Shown here one piece after another: positions 24,239-34,349 of a stretch of DNA of 64,000 bases. The notes beneath the pieces were generated by a model. That model saw only the letters and a list, made by a program, of their open reading frames with translations, was not told the DNA's origin and made no database searches. Origin of the DNA: Shewanella marina JCM 15074. GTDB lineage: Bacteria; Pseudomonadota; Gammaproteobacteria; Enterobacterales; Shewanellaceae. The position numbers and the translations under genes are program-made. Each line of letters begins with the position of its first letter. Position 1 is the stretch's first letter. The stretch covers positions 78,157-142,156 of the forward strand of contig NZ_BALM01000011.1 in NCBI RefSeq assembly GCF_000614975.1, read 5' to 3'.

Positions 24239-25905
24239 TTACTTACTCATACGCTTGTACTTTAAGCGATGTGGCTCGACAACATCTGAGCCATAAGTTT
24301 GTTTTAACCATGCTGAGTATTCAGTGTAGTTACCTTCGTAGAAGTTAACCTTACCTTCGTCACGGTAATCAAGGATATGCGTCGCGATACGGTCAAGGAA
24401 CCAACGGTCGTGCGAGATACACATAACACAACCTGGGAATTCTAAAATTGCTTCTTCAAGCGCACGTAATGTTTCTACGTCTAAGTCGTTGGTTGGTTCG
24501 TCGAGTAGTAATAAGTTACCACCAGTTTGCAATAGCTTAGCTAAATGCACACGGTTACGCTCACCACCAGATAATTGACCCATGATCTTTTGTTGATCGC
24601 CACCGCGGAAGTTGAAGCGGCCTACATAGCACGACTTGGAATTTCCATGTTGCCGATACGCATAATATCTTGGCCACCAGAGATTTCTTGCCATACGGTA
24701 TTCTTATCATTGATATCATCACGGAACTGGTCAACAGAAGCTAATTGTACTGTTTCACCCACTTCGATAGTGCCTGAATCTGGTTGCTCTGTGCCTGAAA
24801 TCATTCTAAATAGGGTAGATTTACCCGCACCGTTTGCACCAATGATACCGACAATAGCGCCTTTAGGGATGCTAAATGACAAGTCATCAATTAATACGCG
24901 GTCACCATATGACTTAGTTAAGTTGTTAACCTCAATAACTTTGTCACCTAAACGTGGTCCAGGCGGAATAAACAGTTCGTTAGTCTCGTTACGACGTTGG
25001 TAGTCAGAGGTGTTTAGCTCTTCAAAGCGAGCCATACGCGCTTTACCTTTAGACTGACGGCCTTTGGCACCTTGGCGAACCCATTCTAGTTCTTTAGCAA
25101 TGGTTTTTTGACGAGCGCTTTCAGTGGCAGATTCTTGCTGTAGACGGGCATCTTTTTGCTCTAACCAAGATGAGTAGTTACCTTCCCATGGAATACCTTC
25201 ACCACGGTCAAGTTCTAAAATCCAGCCTGCTGCGTTATCAAGGAAGTAACGGTCGTGGGTAATTGCCACCACAGTACCTGAGTACTCTTGTAAGAAATGC
25301 TCTAACCATGCCACAGATTCTGCATCTAAGTGGTTAGTTGGTTCGTCAAGTAATAGCATATCTGGCTTTTCAAGCAGTAAGCGACAGATGGCGACACGGC
25401 GGCGCTCACCACCTGATAGTACTTCAATCTTCTCATCCCAATCAGGTAGACGTAGGGCATTAGCCGCACGCTCTAAAATATGATCTAGATTGTGGGCATC
25501 TTGTGATTGAATAATGGCTTCCAATTCGCCTTGCTCTTTAGCTAAAGCATCAAAGTCAGCATCAGGTTCAGCATAAGCAGCATAAACTGCATCTAGACGC
25601 GTTAGGGCGTTTTTAGCTTCAGATACCGCTTCTTCAATTGCTTCGCGAACGGTTTTGTTTGGATCTAATTGTGGTTCCTGTGGCAGATAACCAATTTTTA
25701 GATCTTGCATTGGTCTTGCTTCACCTTCGTACTCTTGGTCTACGCCAGCCATAATACGTAGCAGTGAAGATTTACCTGAACCGTTTAGGCCTAATACACC
25801 AATTTTTGCACCGGGGAAAAAGCTTAATGAGATATTTTTTAGAATTTGTTTCTTCGGCGGAACAATCTTTCCCACTCGAAGCATACTGTAGACGAATTGA
25901 GCCAT
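24239..25905 (-). CDS. ettA: Energy-dependent translational throttle protein EttA, one frame break
   Basis: An ABC-F ATPase that binds the ribosomal E site and gates elongation according to ADP/ATP ratio. It has two ABC domains with Walker [10 protein letters not shown] and GANGAGKST, and signatures LSGGERRR and LSGGERNR. The Arm and linker regions fit EttA. The frame breaks near 24627: ...PSRAM-stop, whereas restoring one T gives ...[13 protein letters not shown] and an uninterrupted 555 residues, exactly the E. coli length. I treat this as a base-calling loss. It is monocistronic and divergent from glyA. Confidence 0.92.
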
Positions 25906-26186
25906 ATTGATACTCTTTAGCCAATAAAATTAACCCAATTCTACTGATTTAAGTTGAGATGTGAATATCTTATGTCGTTATCCATTCAAATATGTGGCAT
26001 GTTTAAAATTATGCTTAAAAAATCCTGATAATTTATTTTATTACTGTTATATCGGTAAAAGCTAAAGTAATTAACAAACATCTTAAAATTGTTGGTTTTT
26101 TTACGGTTTAGCTACTGTGATTGTTGGTCGTTGCAGAGTAGAATGCTAAGCCAATTAACCCCTCAGAACCTGCACTGGAGTATGCA

Positions 26187-27443
26187 ATGTTGACAAAAGA
26201 TATGAATATCGCTGATTTCGATCCTGAACTGTTTAAAGCTATTGAAGACGAAACTCGTCGTCAAGAAGAGCACATTGAGCTAATCGCATCAGAAAACTAT
26301 ACCAGTCCACGTGTACTTGAAGCACAAGGTTCACAACTGACAAATAAGTATGCCGAGGGTTATCCGGGAAAGCGTTATTACGGTGGCTGTGAATTTGTAG
26401 ATATTGCAGAGCAGCTTGCAATTGATCGTGCTAAAGAGTTGTTTGATGCAACTTACGTCAATGTGCAGCCGCACTCTGGTTCTCAAGCTAATGCCGCAGT
26501 ATTTATGGCATTATTGCAAGGTGGCGATACCGTATTGGGTATGAGCCTTGCTCATGGTGGTCATTTAACTCATGGTTCTCATGTGAGTTTTTCTGGCAAG
26601 TTATACAATGCAGTACAATACGGTATTGATGAAGTAACTGGTCAAATTGACTATGCCGAGGTTGAGCGTTTAGCGCTTGAGCACAAGCCTAAAATGATCA
26701 TCGCTGGTTTCAGTGCTTACTCAGGAATTATTGATTGGGCTAAGTTCCGTGAAATTGCTGATAAAGTGGGTGCTTATTTATTTGTTGATATGGCACACGT
26801 AGCAGGTCTTGTGGCTGCGGGTATCTATCCAAACCCATTACCGCATGCGCACGTAGTGACAACCACTACTCATAAAACATTAGCAGGCCCTCGCGGTGGT
26901 TTAATTTTATCTGCATGTAATGATGAAGATATTTATAAGAAGTTAAACTCTGCGGTATTCCCAGGTGGTCAAGGTGGCCCATTAATGCACGTAATTGCTG
27001 CAAAAGCAGTTGCCTTTAAAGAAGCATTAAGCCCTGAATTTACAGTGTACCAGCAACAAGTGGTCGCTAATGCGAAAGCCATGGCGAATACCTTTATTGA
27101 GCGTGGTTACAAAGTGGTTTCTGGCGGTACTGATAACCATCTATTCTTGTTAGATTTGATTGATAAGGATATCACTGGTAAAGATGCTGACGCAGCTTTA
27201 GGTCGTGCGAACATTACAGTGAACAAGAACTCTGTACCTAACGATCCTCGCTCACCATTTGTGACGTCAGGTTTACGTATTGGTTCGCCAGCAATGACAC
27301 GCCGTGGTTTTAAAGAAGCAGAGTCAATTGAGCTGACGCATTGGATGTGTGATGTGTTAGACAATATCAATGATGAAGCTGTAATTGAGCAGGTCAAAGG
27401 TAAAGTGTTAGCGCTTTGCGGTAAGTTTCCTGTTTACGGTTAA
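26187..27443 (+). CDS. glyA: Serine hydroxymethyltransferase
   Basis: A PLP enzyme that converts serine and tetrahydrofolate to glycine and 5,10-methylene-THF. The 418 residues match the usual length. The PLP lysine is in [14 protein letters not shown], and the folate/substrate motifs [23 protein letters not shown] and HSGSQAN are intact. It starts with ATG after TGGAG. The 281-bp gap from ettA must hold the promoter; I did not find a convincing PurR or MetR site. A strong terminator follows. Confidence 0.97.
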   Translation: MLTKDMNIADFDPELFKAIEDETRRQEEHIELIASENYTSPRVLEAQGSQLTNKYAEGYPGKRYYGGCEFVDIAEQLAIDRAKELFDATYVNVQPHSGSQANAAVFMALLQGGDTVLGMSLAHGGHLTHGSHVSFSGKLYNAVQYGIDEVTGQIDYAEVERLALEHKPKMIIAGFSAYSGIIDWAKFREIADKVGAYLFVDMAHVAGLVAAGIYPNPLPHAHVVTTTTHKTLAGPRGGLILSACNDEDIYKKLNSAVFPGGQGGPLMHVIAAKAVAFKEALSPEFTVYQQQVVANAKAMANTFIERGYKVVSGGTDNHLFLLDLIDKDITGKDADAALGRANITVNKNSVPNDPRSPFVTSGLRIGSPAMTRRGFKEAESIELTHWMCDVLDNINDEAVIEQVKGKVLALCGKFPVYG

Positions 27444-27470
27444 CCTAATCTGCTAAATAAGTTACACTGC

Positions 27471-27504
27471 AATGGCCGCTTTTTTGCGGCCATTTTATTT
27501 TTAT
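27471..27504 (+). terminator. Terminator after glyA
   Basis: Perfect 9-bp stem AATGGCCGC/GCGGCCATT with a six-T loop, followed by a T-rich tail. Confidence 0.88.
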
Positions 27505-27587
27505 TTTGTGATGGTAAACCATCACAAAGCAAATGTTACAATGTTATTCTGTATTTAAGTTAAAACAACGTGTTAAGCGGAGGCTAC

Positions 27588-28037
27588 ATGCACTGTCCAT
27601 TTTGCAACGCAACAGATACTAAAGTGATCGATTCTCGATTAGTTGCCGATGGCTTACAAGTTCGTCGCCGTCGTGAGTGTACCGAATGCCATGAGCGTTT
27701 TACGACATTTGAAGGTGCAGAATTAGTGATGCCACGAGTGATTAAACGTGATGGTACGCGCCAGCCTTTTGATGAAGATAAATTACGTGGTGGAATGTTA
27801 AGAGCTGTAGAAAAAAGACCTGTTTCGATAGATCAAATAGAGCAATCGTTAAGTAAAATTAAGTCGACATTACGCGCCACTGGCGAGCGTGAAATTAACT
27901 CTGAGATGATCGGCAACTTAATGATGGAACAATTGATGGGGCTTGATAAAGTCGCTTATATCCGTTTTGCTTCGGTTTATCGTGCATTTGAAGATGTGTC
28001 AGAATTCGGTGAGGCAATTGCCAGTTTACAGAAATAA
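27588..28037 (+). CDS. nrdR: Transcriptional repressor NrdR
   Basis: A zinc-ribbon/ATP-cone repressor of ribonucleotide reductase genes. The 149-residue form starts at 27588 (MHCPFC) with CGGAGG placed 7 bp upstream. The zinc cysteines are CPFC (3, 6) and CTEC (31, 34), and the ATP-cone follows ([20 protein letters not shown]). It leads the riboflavin cluster, with ribD 36 bp downstream, a linkage common in gammaproteobacteria. No NrdR box is seen nearby. Confidence 0.97.
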   Translation: MHCPFCNATDTKVIDSRLVADGLQVRRRRECTECHERFTTFEGAELVMPRVIKRDGTRQPFDEDKLRGGMLRAVEKRPVSIDQIEQSLSKIKSTLRATGEREINSEMIGNLMMEQLMGLDKVAYIRFASVYRAFEDVSEFGEAIASLQK

Positions 28038-28073
28038 ACTGCGCTAAATTGGCTTGGCGAAGTAAGGTTTTAT

Positions 28074-29198
28074 ATGTGGTCCAATCAAGATTACCAAATG
28101 ATGGCACGCGCCATCGAGTTAGCTAAAAAAGGGCGTTATACCACTAGACCGAATCCATGTGTAGGGTGTGTGATTACTCAACATGGTCAAGTTGTGGGTG
28201 AGGGATTCCATATCCGCGCTGGTGGTCCTCATGCTGAAGTTCATGCGCTGGCAATGGCTGGAGAGCGTGCTCAAGGCGGTACGGCCTATGTCACGTTAGA
28301 GCCTTGTAGTCATTATGGTCGCACTCCGCCTTGTGCATTAGCCCTAATTAATGCCAAGGTTGCTCGAGTCGTTGTTGCTGTGACCGATGCTAATCCTCAA
28401 GTTTCAGGCCGTGGCATCAGTATGCTAAAAGAGGCCGGCATTGAGGTTGAAGTTGGCCTATTAGCTGATGAAGCCTATCAAGTTAATCTTGGTTTTATGA
28501 AGAAAATGGCGCAAGCCATGCCATTAGTGACGGTAAAGTTAGCCTGTAGTATTGATGGTAAAACTGCACTATCTAATGGCGTGTCAAAATGGATTACGGG
28601 GCCACAGGCTCGCCAAGATGTACAACGATTACGCGCACAACATTGTGCGGTTGTGACAGGTAGTGAAACTGTCCTCGCTGATAACCCAAGCATGAATGTG
28701 CGTTATCATGAGCTAGGTCATATTACCGAGCAGCTAAATGAAACTGATATTATTCAACCACTACGGGTGATATTAGATAGTCGTGCTAGATTAAGCCACG
28801 AATTAGCCATTTTCCATATAGACTCCCCATTATTACTGGTTTCCCTAGTTGATTACCCTGAATCGCAACAAGCTTGTTGGGGAAGCCATGTGCGTCACAT
28901 TAAATTACCTGCGCTAGACGGTAGAATTGATCTTGTTGCCTTATTTAGTTATTTAGCAGATGAGTGTAATTCGGTATTAATTGAAGCCGGGGCCACATTA
29001 GCTGGAGCTGTTATTGAAGCTGGGCTGGCTGACCGATTAGTGATTTATCAGGCAATGAAGTTGCTTGGCAGTCATGGCCGTAATTTAGTGCAATTTGCTG
29101 ATTATCAAACGATGGAACAACTGCCACAAATGCAGTTAGTTGAGCAGCGTATGGTTGGCTTAGATAATCGTTTGACTTTTTCTTTAGGTAATAAATAG
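28074..29198 (+). CDS. ribD: Riboflavin biosynthesis bifunctional deaminase/reductase
   Basis: Deaminates, then reduces, the pyrimidine intermediate in riboflavin synthesis. The N-terminal deaminase has the zinc motif HAEVHAL and PCSHYGRTPPC. The C-terminal RibD_C reductase starts around residue 150 with VTVKLACSIDGKTA and contains the NADPH region EAGATLAG. Length 374 is normal (E. coli 367). Its stop codon is immediately followed by the ribE ATG, so translation is likely coupled. Confidence 0.97.
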   Translation: MWSNQDYQMMARAIELAKKGRYTTRPNPCVGCVITQHGQVVGEGFHIRAGGPHAEVHALAMAGERAQGGTAYVTLEPCSHYGRTPPCALALINAKVARVVVAVTDANPQVSGRGISMLKEAGIEVEVGLLADEAYQVNLGFMKKMAQAMPLVTVKLACSIDGKTALSNGVSKWITGPQARQDVQRLRAQHCAVVTGSETVLADNPSMNVRYHELGHITEQLNETDIIQPLRVILDSRARLSHELAIFHIDSPLLLVSLVDYPESQQACWGSHVRHIKLPALDGRIDLVALFSYLADECNSVLIEAGATLAGAVIEAGLADRLVIYQAMKLLGSHGRNLVQFADYQTMEQLPQMQLVEQRMVGLDNRLTFSLGNK

Positions 29199-29858
29199 AT
29201 GTTTACTGGAATTATTGAAGCAGTAGGTAAAATTGCGAATATTGAGCGCCGTGCTGATGATATCAGGTTGACGGTTAATAGCGGTAAACTTGATTTATCC
29301 GATGTAAAGCTGGGTGACAGTATCGCGACTAATGGGGTTTGTTTAACTGTGGTTAAGCAGCTACCAAATGGTTATGTTGCTGATGTGTCAGCTGAAACGG
29401 TGGCATTGACTAACTTTAATCGCTATCAAGTTGGCCAAGCGGTTAACCTTGAAAAAGCGTTAACGGCAACAACCCGCTTAGGCGGTCATATGGTCAGTGG
29501 TCACGTAGATGGTGTCGCAACCGTTGAGCGTCGAGAGCTTCGCGGTAAGGCAATTGAATTTTGGTTAGCCGCACCTGCTGAGCTTGCTCGTTACATTGCT
29601 CATAAAGGCTCCATTACCATTGATGGCGTGAGCTTAACGGTTAACGAAGTTGACGGTCATTGTTTCCGCTTAACTATTGTACCGCATACTGCAGATGAAA
29701 CGACTTTGGTGACACTGCAAGCGGGTCAGAAAGTGAATATTGAAGTTGATTTAATTGCGCGCTATTTAGAGCGTTTATTGACGGCGAATAAACAAGAACA
29801 ACAGCCACAATCAAATGTGACCATGGAATTGTTAGCTCGCTCTGGTTTTCTTAAATAA
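29199..29858 (+). CDS. ribE: Riboflavin synthase alpha chain
   Basis: Dismutates two 6,7-dimethyl-8-ribityllumazine molecules to riboflavin. It has two homologous lumazine-binding repeats: MFTGIIEAVG ... GVCLTV and, from about residue 98, GGHMVSGHVDG ... GVSLTVNEV. The 219 residues match the family. It is adjacent to ribD without any gap and 146 bp before ribBX. Also named ribC in some Gram-negative annotations. Confidence 0.96.
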   Translation: MFTGIIEAVGKIANIERRADDIRLTVNSGKLDLSDVKLGDSIATNGVCLTVVKQLPNGYVADVSAETVALTNFNRYQVGQAVNLEKALTATTRLGGHMVSGHVDGVATVERRELRGKAIEFWLAAPAELARYIAHKGSITIDGVSLTVNEVDGHCFRLTIVPHTADETTLVTLQAGQKVNIEVDLIARYLERLLTANKQEQQPQSNVTMELLARSGFLK

Positions 29859-30004
29859 GTAGGACATTGATACCCAAATCACTTCTTAAATAACTAATAG
29901 CTTGTTAACTGTGTTTATTGTGACTGGATTATAACAGTGCTGTTATTAGGTTTACATGAGGTTGTTCGGGTATAAACCCTACCAAATTTCATAAAGGTTT
30001 TAAC

Positions 30005-31108
30005 ATGGCGTTGAACAGTATAGAAGAGATCATTGCCGATATTCGTCTCGGTAAAATGGTTATTTTGATGGATGACGAAGATCGTGAAAACGAAGGCGAT
30101 CTGATTATGGCGGCCGAAATGGTAACGCCAGAAGCGATCAACTTTATGGCGACCAATGGTCGTGGTTTAATTTGCCAAACCATGACTAAAGAGCGTTGCC
30201 AGCAACTTAATTTACCATTAATGGTCACTAATAATAATGCTCAGTTCTCGACTAACTTTACAGTTTCTATTGAAGCTGCTGAAGGCGTGACAACTGGGAT
30301 TTCTGCACATGACCGTGCGGTGACAGTTCAAGCCGCTGTTGCTAAAAATGCGGTCGCGAGTGATTTAGTGCAACCGGGTCATATTTTCCCATTAATGGCG
30401 CAAGATGGTGGCGTGTTAATTCGTGCAGGTCATACTGAAGCAGGTTGTGATTTAGCGCGTTTAGCAGGCTTTGAAGCCTCTGGTGTTATTGTTGAGATTC
30501 TTAATGATGATGGCACCATGGCGCGTCGTCCAGACTTAGAAATTTTTGCTGAAAAACATGGTCTTAAAATGGGTACCATTGCGGATTTAATTGAATACCG
30601 TAATACTCAAGAAACGACTGTGGTATTAGAAGCAAAATGCAAATTACCAACCCGTTTTGGTGAGTTTGAGTTGGTCACTTTCCGCGACACGATTGATAAC
30701 CAACTGCATTATGCCTTAGTTAAAGGTGAGGTGGCTGATAACACTTTAGTACGTGTTCATCTGCAAAATACCTTTAATGATTTATTGTATTCAGAGCGCG
30801 ACCAAGCCCGTAGCTGGCCATTAGATAAAGCAATGGCTCGTATTGGTCAAGAAGGCGGCGTGATTGTTGTACTTGCTAATAACGATCAACCTGAAGACAC
30901 CTTGGCAAAAGTAAAAGCATTTGCCGCAGAAGACGCTGGTGAGCAACCGCAAGCTGCTAAGTGGATTGGTACTTCTCGCCAAGTTGGCGTGGGTTCGCAA
31001 ATCCTATCACAGCTGGGTGTGACCAATATGCGCTTGTTAAGTTCACCAAAACGCTATCATTCTCTATCAGGGTTTGGTTTGCAAGTTGTTGAATATATAG
31101 CAGAATAA
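30005..31108 (+). CDS. ribBX: RibBX: 3,4-dihydroxy-2-butanone 4-phosphate synthase fused to a degenerate GTP cyclohydrolase II domain
   Basis: The N-terminal ~200 residues are a complete RibB, with [12 protein letters not shown], the catalytic region GRGLICQ and GHTEAGCDL. The C-terminal half is related to GTP cyclohydrolase II ([20 protein letters not shown]). It has lost the three zinc cysteines: the segment following VRVH reads [17 protein letters not shown]. The RQEGRGIG motif is also absent ([11 protein letters not shown]). This matches the RibBX form described in Shewanella oneidensis, so a separate ribA should exist elsewhere. No FMN riboswitch is visible in the 146-bp gap before it. 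Confidence 0.93.
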   Translation: MALNSIEEIIADIRLGKMVILMDDEDRENEGDLIMAAEMVTPEAINFMATNGRGLICQTMTKERCQQLNLPLMVTNNNAQFSTNFTVSIEAAEGVTTGISAHDRAVTVQAAVAKNAVASDLVQPGHIFPLMAQDGGVLIRAGHTEAGCDLARLAGFEASGVIVEILNDDGTMARRPDLEIFAEKHGLKMGTIADLIEYRNTQETTVVLEAKCKLPTRFGEFELVTFRDTIDNQLHYALVKGEVADNTLVRVHLQNTFNDLLYSERDQARSWPLDKAMARIGQEGGVIVVLANNDQPEDTLAKVKAFAAEDAGEQPQAAKWIGTSRQVGVGSQILSQLGVTNMRLLSSPKRYHSLSGFGLQVVEYIAE

Positions 31109-31220
31109 ATTTTTTAATCATTTCAATTCATTTGCATAGAGCTGATGGCGAATGGCTGTGTTATTATAGCGCCACTTTTCACCCCAGCTTGGGTGCTTTA
31201 GCAAATTATTAGGTAAGATA

Positions 31221-31697
31221 ATGAACGTAGTTCAAGGTAATATCGAAGCGAAAAATGCCAAGGTTGCGATCGTAGTATCGCGTTTCAACAGTTTTGTAGT
31301 TGAAAGCTTATTAGATGGGGCGATTGATACGCTTAAGCGTTTTGGTCAGGTTGCTGATGACAATATTACTGTTGTCCGCGTACCGGGAGCGGTTGAGTTA
31401 CCATTAGCTGCACGTCGTGTTGCTGCAAGTGGTAAATTTGATGGCATTATTGCACTAGGTGCGGTAATCCGTGGTGGTACACCTCACTTCGACTTCGTTG
31501 CTGGTGAGTGTAATAAAGGTTTGGCTCAGGTTGCATTAGAATTTGATGTGCCTGTGTCATTTGGTGTGTTAACTACAGATACTATTGAACAAGCTATTGA
31601 GCGTTCTGGTACTAAAGCTGGTAACAAAGGTGGCGAAGCTGCACTTGGTATGCTGGAAATGGTTAACGTACTTAACGAACTTGAAAAACAGCTGTAA
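31221..31697 (+). CDS. ribH: 6,7-dimethyl-8-ribityllumazine synthase
   Basis: Condenses dihydroxybutanone phosphate (made by RibB) with the RibD product, giving the substrate of RibE. The 158-residue icosahedral enzyme has [36 protein letters not shown] with its catalytic His, and [11 protein letters not shown]. The start has AGGTAAG 6-7 bp upstream. The 112-bp gap from ribBX may carry an internal promoter. nusB follows after 12 bp. Confidence 0.97.
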   Translation: MNVVQGNIEAKNAKVAIVVSRFNSFVVESLLDGAIDTLKRFGQVADDNITVVRVPGAVELPLAARRVAASGKFDGIIALGAVIRGGTPHFDFVAGECNKGLAQVALEFDVPVSFGVLTTDTIEQAIERSGTKAGNKGGEAALGMLEMVNVLNELEKQL

Positions 31698-31709
31698 TTA
31701 GGAATTGAG

Positions 31710-32117
31710 ATGAAGCCTTCAGAGCGCCGTAAGGCCCGCCGCTTAGCGGTACAAGCCATTTATTCTTGGCAACTAAGCGGGAACAACATTGCTGACGTTG
31801 AACATGAGTTTTTAACTGAGCAGAGTCTAGACGGTGTTGACGTAGCTTACTTCCGTGAGCTATTTGCTGGCGCAGCAACTAAGAGCGGTCAGTTAGACGA
31901 AGCTATTGCTCCGTTTGTGGTTGAACGTCCATTTGACGAAGTTGACCCAATTGAAAAAGCCGTTCTTCGCTTAGCAGCATACGAATTGACTTTCCGTAAA
32001 GACACTCCTTACAAAGTAGTGATTAACGAAGCTATCGAATTAGCTAAGTCATTTGGTGCTGAAGATAGCCATAAGTTTGTTAATGGTATCTTAGATAAAA
32101 TGGTTGCACGTAAGTAA
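31710..32117 (+). CDS. nusB: Transcription antitermination protein NusB
   Basis: Binds boxA RNA with S10 to allow antitermination of rRNA operons. The 135-residue all-helical protein shows [16 protein letters not shown] at the start, then [22 protein letters not shown] and [14 protein letters not shown], standard NusB segments. GGAATTGAG lies just before the ATG. The ribH-nusB linkage is conserved widely. A perfect terminator right after the stop ends the riboflavin operon, although thiL and pgpA continue the cluster. Confidence 0.97.
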   Translation: MKPSERRKARRLAVQAIYSWQLSGNNIADVEHEFLTEQSLDGVDVAYFRELFAGAATKSGQLDEAIAPFVVERPFDEVDPIEKAVLRLAAYELTFRKDTPYKVVINEAIELAKSFGAEDSHKFVNGILDKMVARK

Positions 32118-32120
32118 TTA

Positions 32121-32150
32121 AAAAAACGGTATCAATTGATACCGTTTTTT
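32121..32150. terminator. Terminator after nusB
   Basis: A perfect 30-bp palindrome: A6 + ACGGTATC-type stem with T6 tail; the centre is CAATTG. Confidence 0.93.
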
Positions 32151-32188
32151 CTATCTCCATTCATATTTAACTCTAGTTGAGTTTTCTC

Positions 32189-33145
32189 GTGAAAGAATTT
32201 CAATTAATCGAACATTATTTCAAGAGTCATCGCCAACCACGTAAAGATGTACTGATTGGTATCGGTGATGATTGTGCTTTGGTTTACCCAAGTCCTGAGC
32301 AAGCAATTGCTATTTCATGTGATACCTTAGTTGAAGGGACTCACTTCTTCCCTAATATTCCTGCTGCTGCACTGGGCTATAAATCATTAGCCGTCAGTTT
32401 GTCTGATTTAGCTTCTATGGGCGCACAACCTGCTTGGTTCACTTTGGCATTAACGATGCCGAAAGTTGATAGCGATTGGCTTGAAGCTTATAGCAATGGT
32501 CTATTTGAAGCCGCGGATTATTATGGTATTGCCTTGGTCGGTGGTGATACAACGCGGGGGCCATTAGCGATTACCATTACCGTTCAAGGATTAATGCCAA
32601 AAGATAAAGCATTAACACGTAGCGGTGCTAAAGTAGGTGATTGGTTGTATGTGACCGGTACCTTAGGTGATTCAGCATTGGGCTTAGATCTACTTCGTGG
32701 TAAGCAACAGGCTGCAACGAGTGATTATGATTATTTAGTCAACCGTCACTATAAGCCGACGCCAAGAGTGCTTGCTGGACATTGTTTACGTGGTCTTGCT
32801 TCAAGCTGTATTGATCTATCAGATGGATTGGTATCAGACATCAAGCATATTCTAAAAGCATCTACTGTTGGCGCAGTGGTTGATGTTGATGCGGTGCCAT
32901 TATCACCTCAGCTTAGTGGGTGTGTCGATCAGCATCAGGCATTGTCTTATGCATTATCTGGTGGCGAAGATTACGAGTTAATGTTTACCGTTGCTGAAGC
33001 TAATCGAGGCCCATTAGAAAAGTCACTTATTGAAAACGGTGTACATTTTACTAAAATTGGTCAAATCAGTGCAGGTAATGAGCTGCAACTTCAACAACAA
33101 GGTAAAGCTTACAATGTAAGCCATTTAACCTTCGAGCATTTCTAA
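32189..33145 (+). CDS. thiL: Thiamine-monophosphate kinase
   Basis: Phosphorylates thiamine monophosphate to the active diphosphate. The motifs are IGDDCAL, ISCDTLVEGTHF, GGDTTRGP, CIDLSDGLVSDI and SGGEDYELMF. I choose the GTG at 32189, giving MKEFQLIEHYF, because E. coli ThiL begins with an equivalent segment (EFSLIARYF) and a GAG ribosome site lies at a proper distance. The frame also opens at TTG 32177. Length is 318 residues. The stop overlaps the pgpA start (TAATG). Confidence 0.95.
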   Translation: MKEFQLIEHYFKSHRQPRKDVLIGIGDDCALVYPSPEQAIAISCDTLVEGTHFFPNIPAAALGYKSLAVSLSDLASMGAQPAWFTLALTMPKVDSDWLEAYSNGLFEAADYYGIALVGGDTTRGPLAITITVQGLMPKDKALTRSGAKVGDWLYVTGTLGDSALGLDLLRGKQQAATSDYDYLVNRHYKPTPRVLAGHCLRGLASSCIDLSDGLVSDIKHILKASTVGAVVDVDAVPLSPQLSGCVDQHQALSYALSGGEDYELMFTVAEANRGPLEKSLIENGVHFTKIGQISAGNELQLQQQGKAYNVSHLTFEHF

Positions 33146-33642
33146 TGAGTCTTTTTACTGATGATAAAGCGGTTAAGCGATTAACTCTCAAGCATCCTAT
33201 TCACTTTCTTGCACTGGGTTTTGGCTCTGGTCTATTTGCTAAGGCTCCAGGTACTTTTGGTACGTTAGCGGGTATTCCCGTTTACCTACTATTGGCACAA
33301 CTTAGCTTACCTTGGTATTTAGCATTAACTTTTATTGGTGCGCTTGCTGGTATCTATATTTGCCATAAAGCTTCAAAAGATATGCAAGTACATGATCACG
33401 GTGCGATTGTATGGGATGAAGTGATTGGTCTGTTAGTGACCATGATTGCGGCACCTACAGGCTGGCCATGGGTGGTACTGGGGTTTGTATTATTCCGTAT
33501 TTTTGACATCCTTAAACCGTGGCCAATTCGATTGCTTGATGCCAAAGTTCATGGTGGTTTTGGCATTATGATTGATGACATTTTAGCGGGTGTATTCTCG
33601 TTAATCTGTTTACAAGCGATTGCTTATTGGTGGTTTAGCTAA
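33145..33642 (+). CDS. pgpA: Phosphatidylglycerophosphatase A
   Basis: Removes phosphate from phosphatidylglycerophosphate to make phosphatidylglycerol at the inner membrane. The 165 residues include GSGLFAKAPGTFGTLAG, the acidic motif VWDEVIG and FRIFDILKPWPI, all conserved in PgpA, plus about three to four hydrophobic segments. It shares one base with thiL (TAATG), so the two are translationally coupled, as in E. coli. Confidence 0.96.
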   Translation: MSLFTDDKAVKRLTLKHPIHFLALGFGSGLFAKAPGTFGTLAGIPVYLLLAQLSLPWYLALTFIGALAGIYICHKASKDMQVHDHGAIVWDEVIGLLVTMIAAPTGWPWVVLGFVLFRIFDILKPWPIRLLDAKVHGGFGIMIDDILAGVFSLICLQAIAYWWFS

Positions 33643-33661
33643 ACCAAACAAGACGATATAT

Positions 33662-33694
33662 AAAAAGAGCGGACTAATGAGTCCGCTCTTTTTA
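33662..33694. terminator. Bidirectional terminator after pgpA
   Basis: Stem AGAGCGGACT/AGTCCGCTCT with a 4-nt loop, flanked by A and T runs. It lies between pgpA and the convergent isochorismatase-like gene. Confidence 0.92.
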
Positions 33695-33701
33695 TATGTG
33701 C

Positions 33702-34268
33702 TTAACACAGATCTGATGCTAAGTGTAATTGAGCCAAACGAGACAGAGTGGTGAGTGATTGCTGGTGCTCATCTAAGCTGGCGGCAGCGCAAGCATTACT
33801 CACAATATGTACAGGATAATCCCGATCATGGGCATCTCGAACAGCGGCTTGAATGGCCCAAGTGGTACTGACACCACAGAAATAAAGTGCATCAATATTA
33901 TTAGCGCGTAACACGCTATCAAGAGAAGTGTTATAAAAAGGGCTGACGCGAGGCTTAATAATGACAATATCATCATTATTTATTGCTAAGTCTTGATGAA
34001 ATTCTGTGCCCCAGTGATTAAGGGCTAAAGCTTGATGCTTGCTCACCGCGCCAAACATAGGCGATTGCGTGGGGACATCTTGATAACTAGGATTAAAGCC
34101 GACTTTGATGAAAATAGGTAGGATGCTGTTGGCTCTGGCCCATGTGATAGCATGATTGGCGTGAGAGATGACATCATGGTCTTGTACTTGTTGAGCGCAA
34201 CTGGCAATTTTGCCCTGTGGATGGACAATATCATTGATAAAGTCGATAACGATTAAGGCTTTTTTCAT
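33702..34268 (-). CDS. Isochorismatase-like hydrolase without the catalytic cysteine
   Basis: A 188-residue Rossmann-like protein of the isochorismatase superfamily. It has ALIVIDFINDI with the catalytic Asp near the N-terminus, the conserved Lys in VIIKPRVSPF, and the C-terminal FCGVSTTWAIQAAVRDA loop. In cysteine hydrolases the loop reads GVATxxCV, with Cys as nucleophile; here the position is Ala (GVSTTWAI). The cysteine three residues before this loop (FCGV) is not in the nucleophile position. The protein may therefore be a non-cysteine isochorismatase type or inactive. It is monocistronic, and the substrate is unknown. Confidence 0.82.
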   Translation of the reverse strand: MKKALIVIDFINDIVHPQGKIASCAQQVQDHDVISHANHAITWARANSILPIFIKVGFNPSYQDVPTQSPMFGAVSKHQALALNHWGTEFHQDLAINNDDIVIIKPRVSPFYNTSLDSVLRANNIDALYFCGVSTTWAIQAAVRDAHDRDYPVHIVSNACAAASLDEHQQSLTTLSRLAQLHLASDLC

Positions 34269-34349
34269 CTAAATAACTAAAGTTAAGCGGACTATAGTCT
34301 TTATCATAGCCCGCTTGAATGAGTTCGGTAGATTAAATCTTGATTAATA

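Noticed and set aside
24575..25003. 142-residue plus-strand frame across the ettA break
   Set aside because: It is a shadow of ettA; no signal for initiation and no recognisable domain.
29859..30004. Possible FMN riboswitch before ribBX
   Set aside because: I looked for the conserved RFN blocks (AGGGTGAAATTCCC, ACCGGCGG type). None is present in this 146-bp gap.
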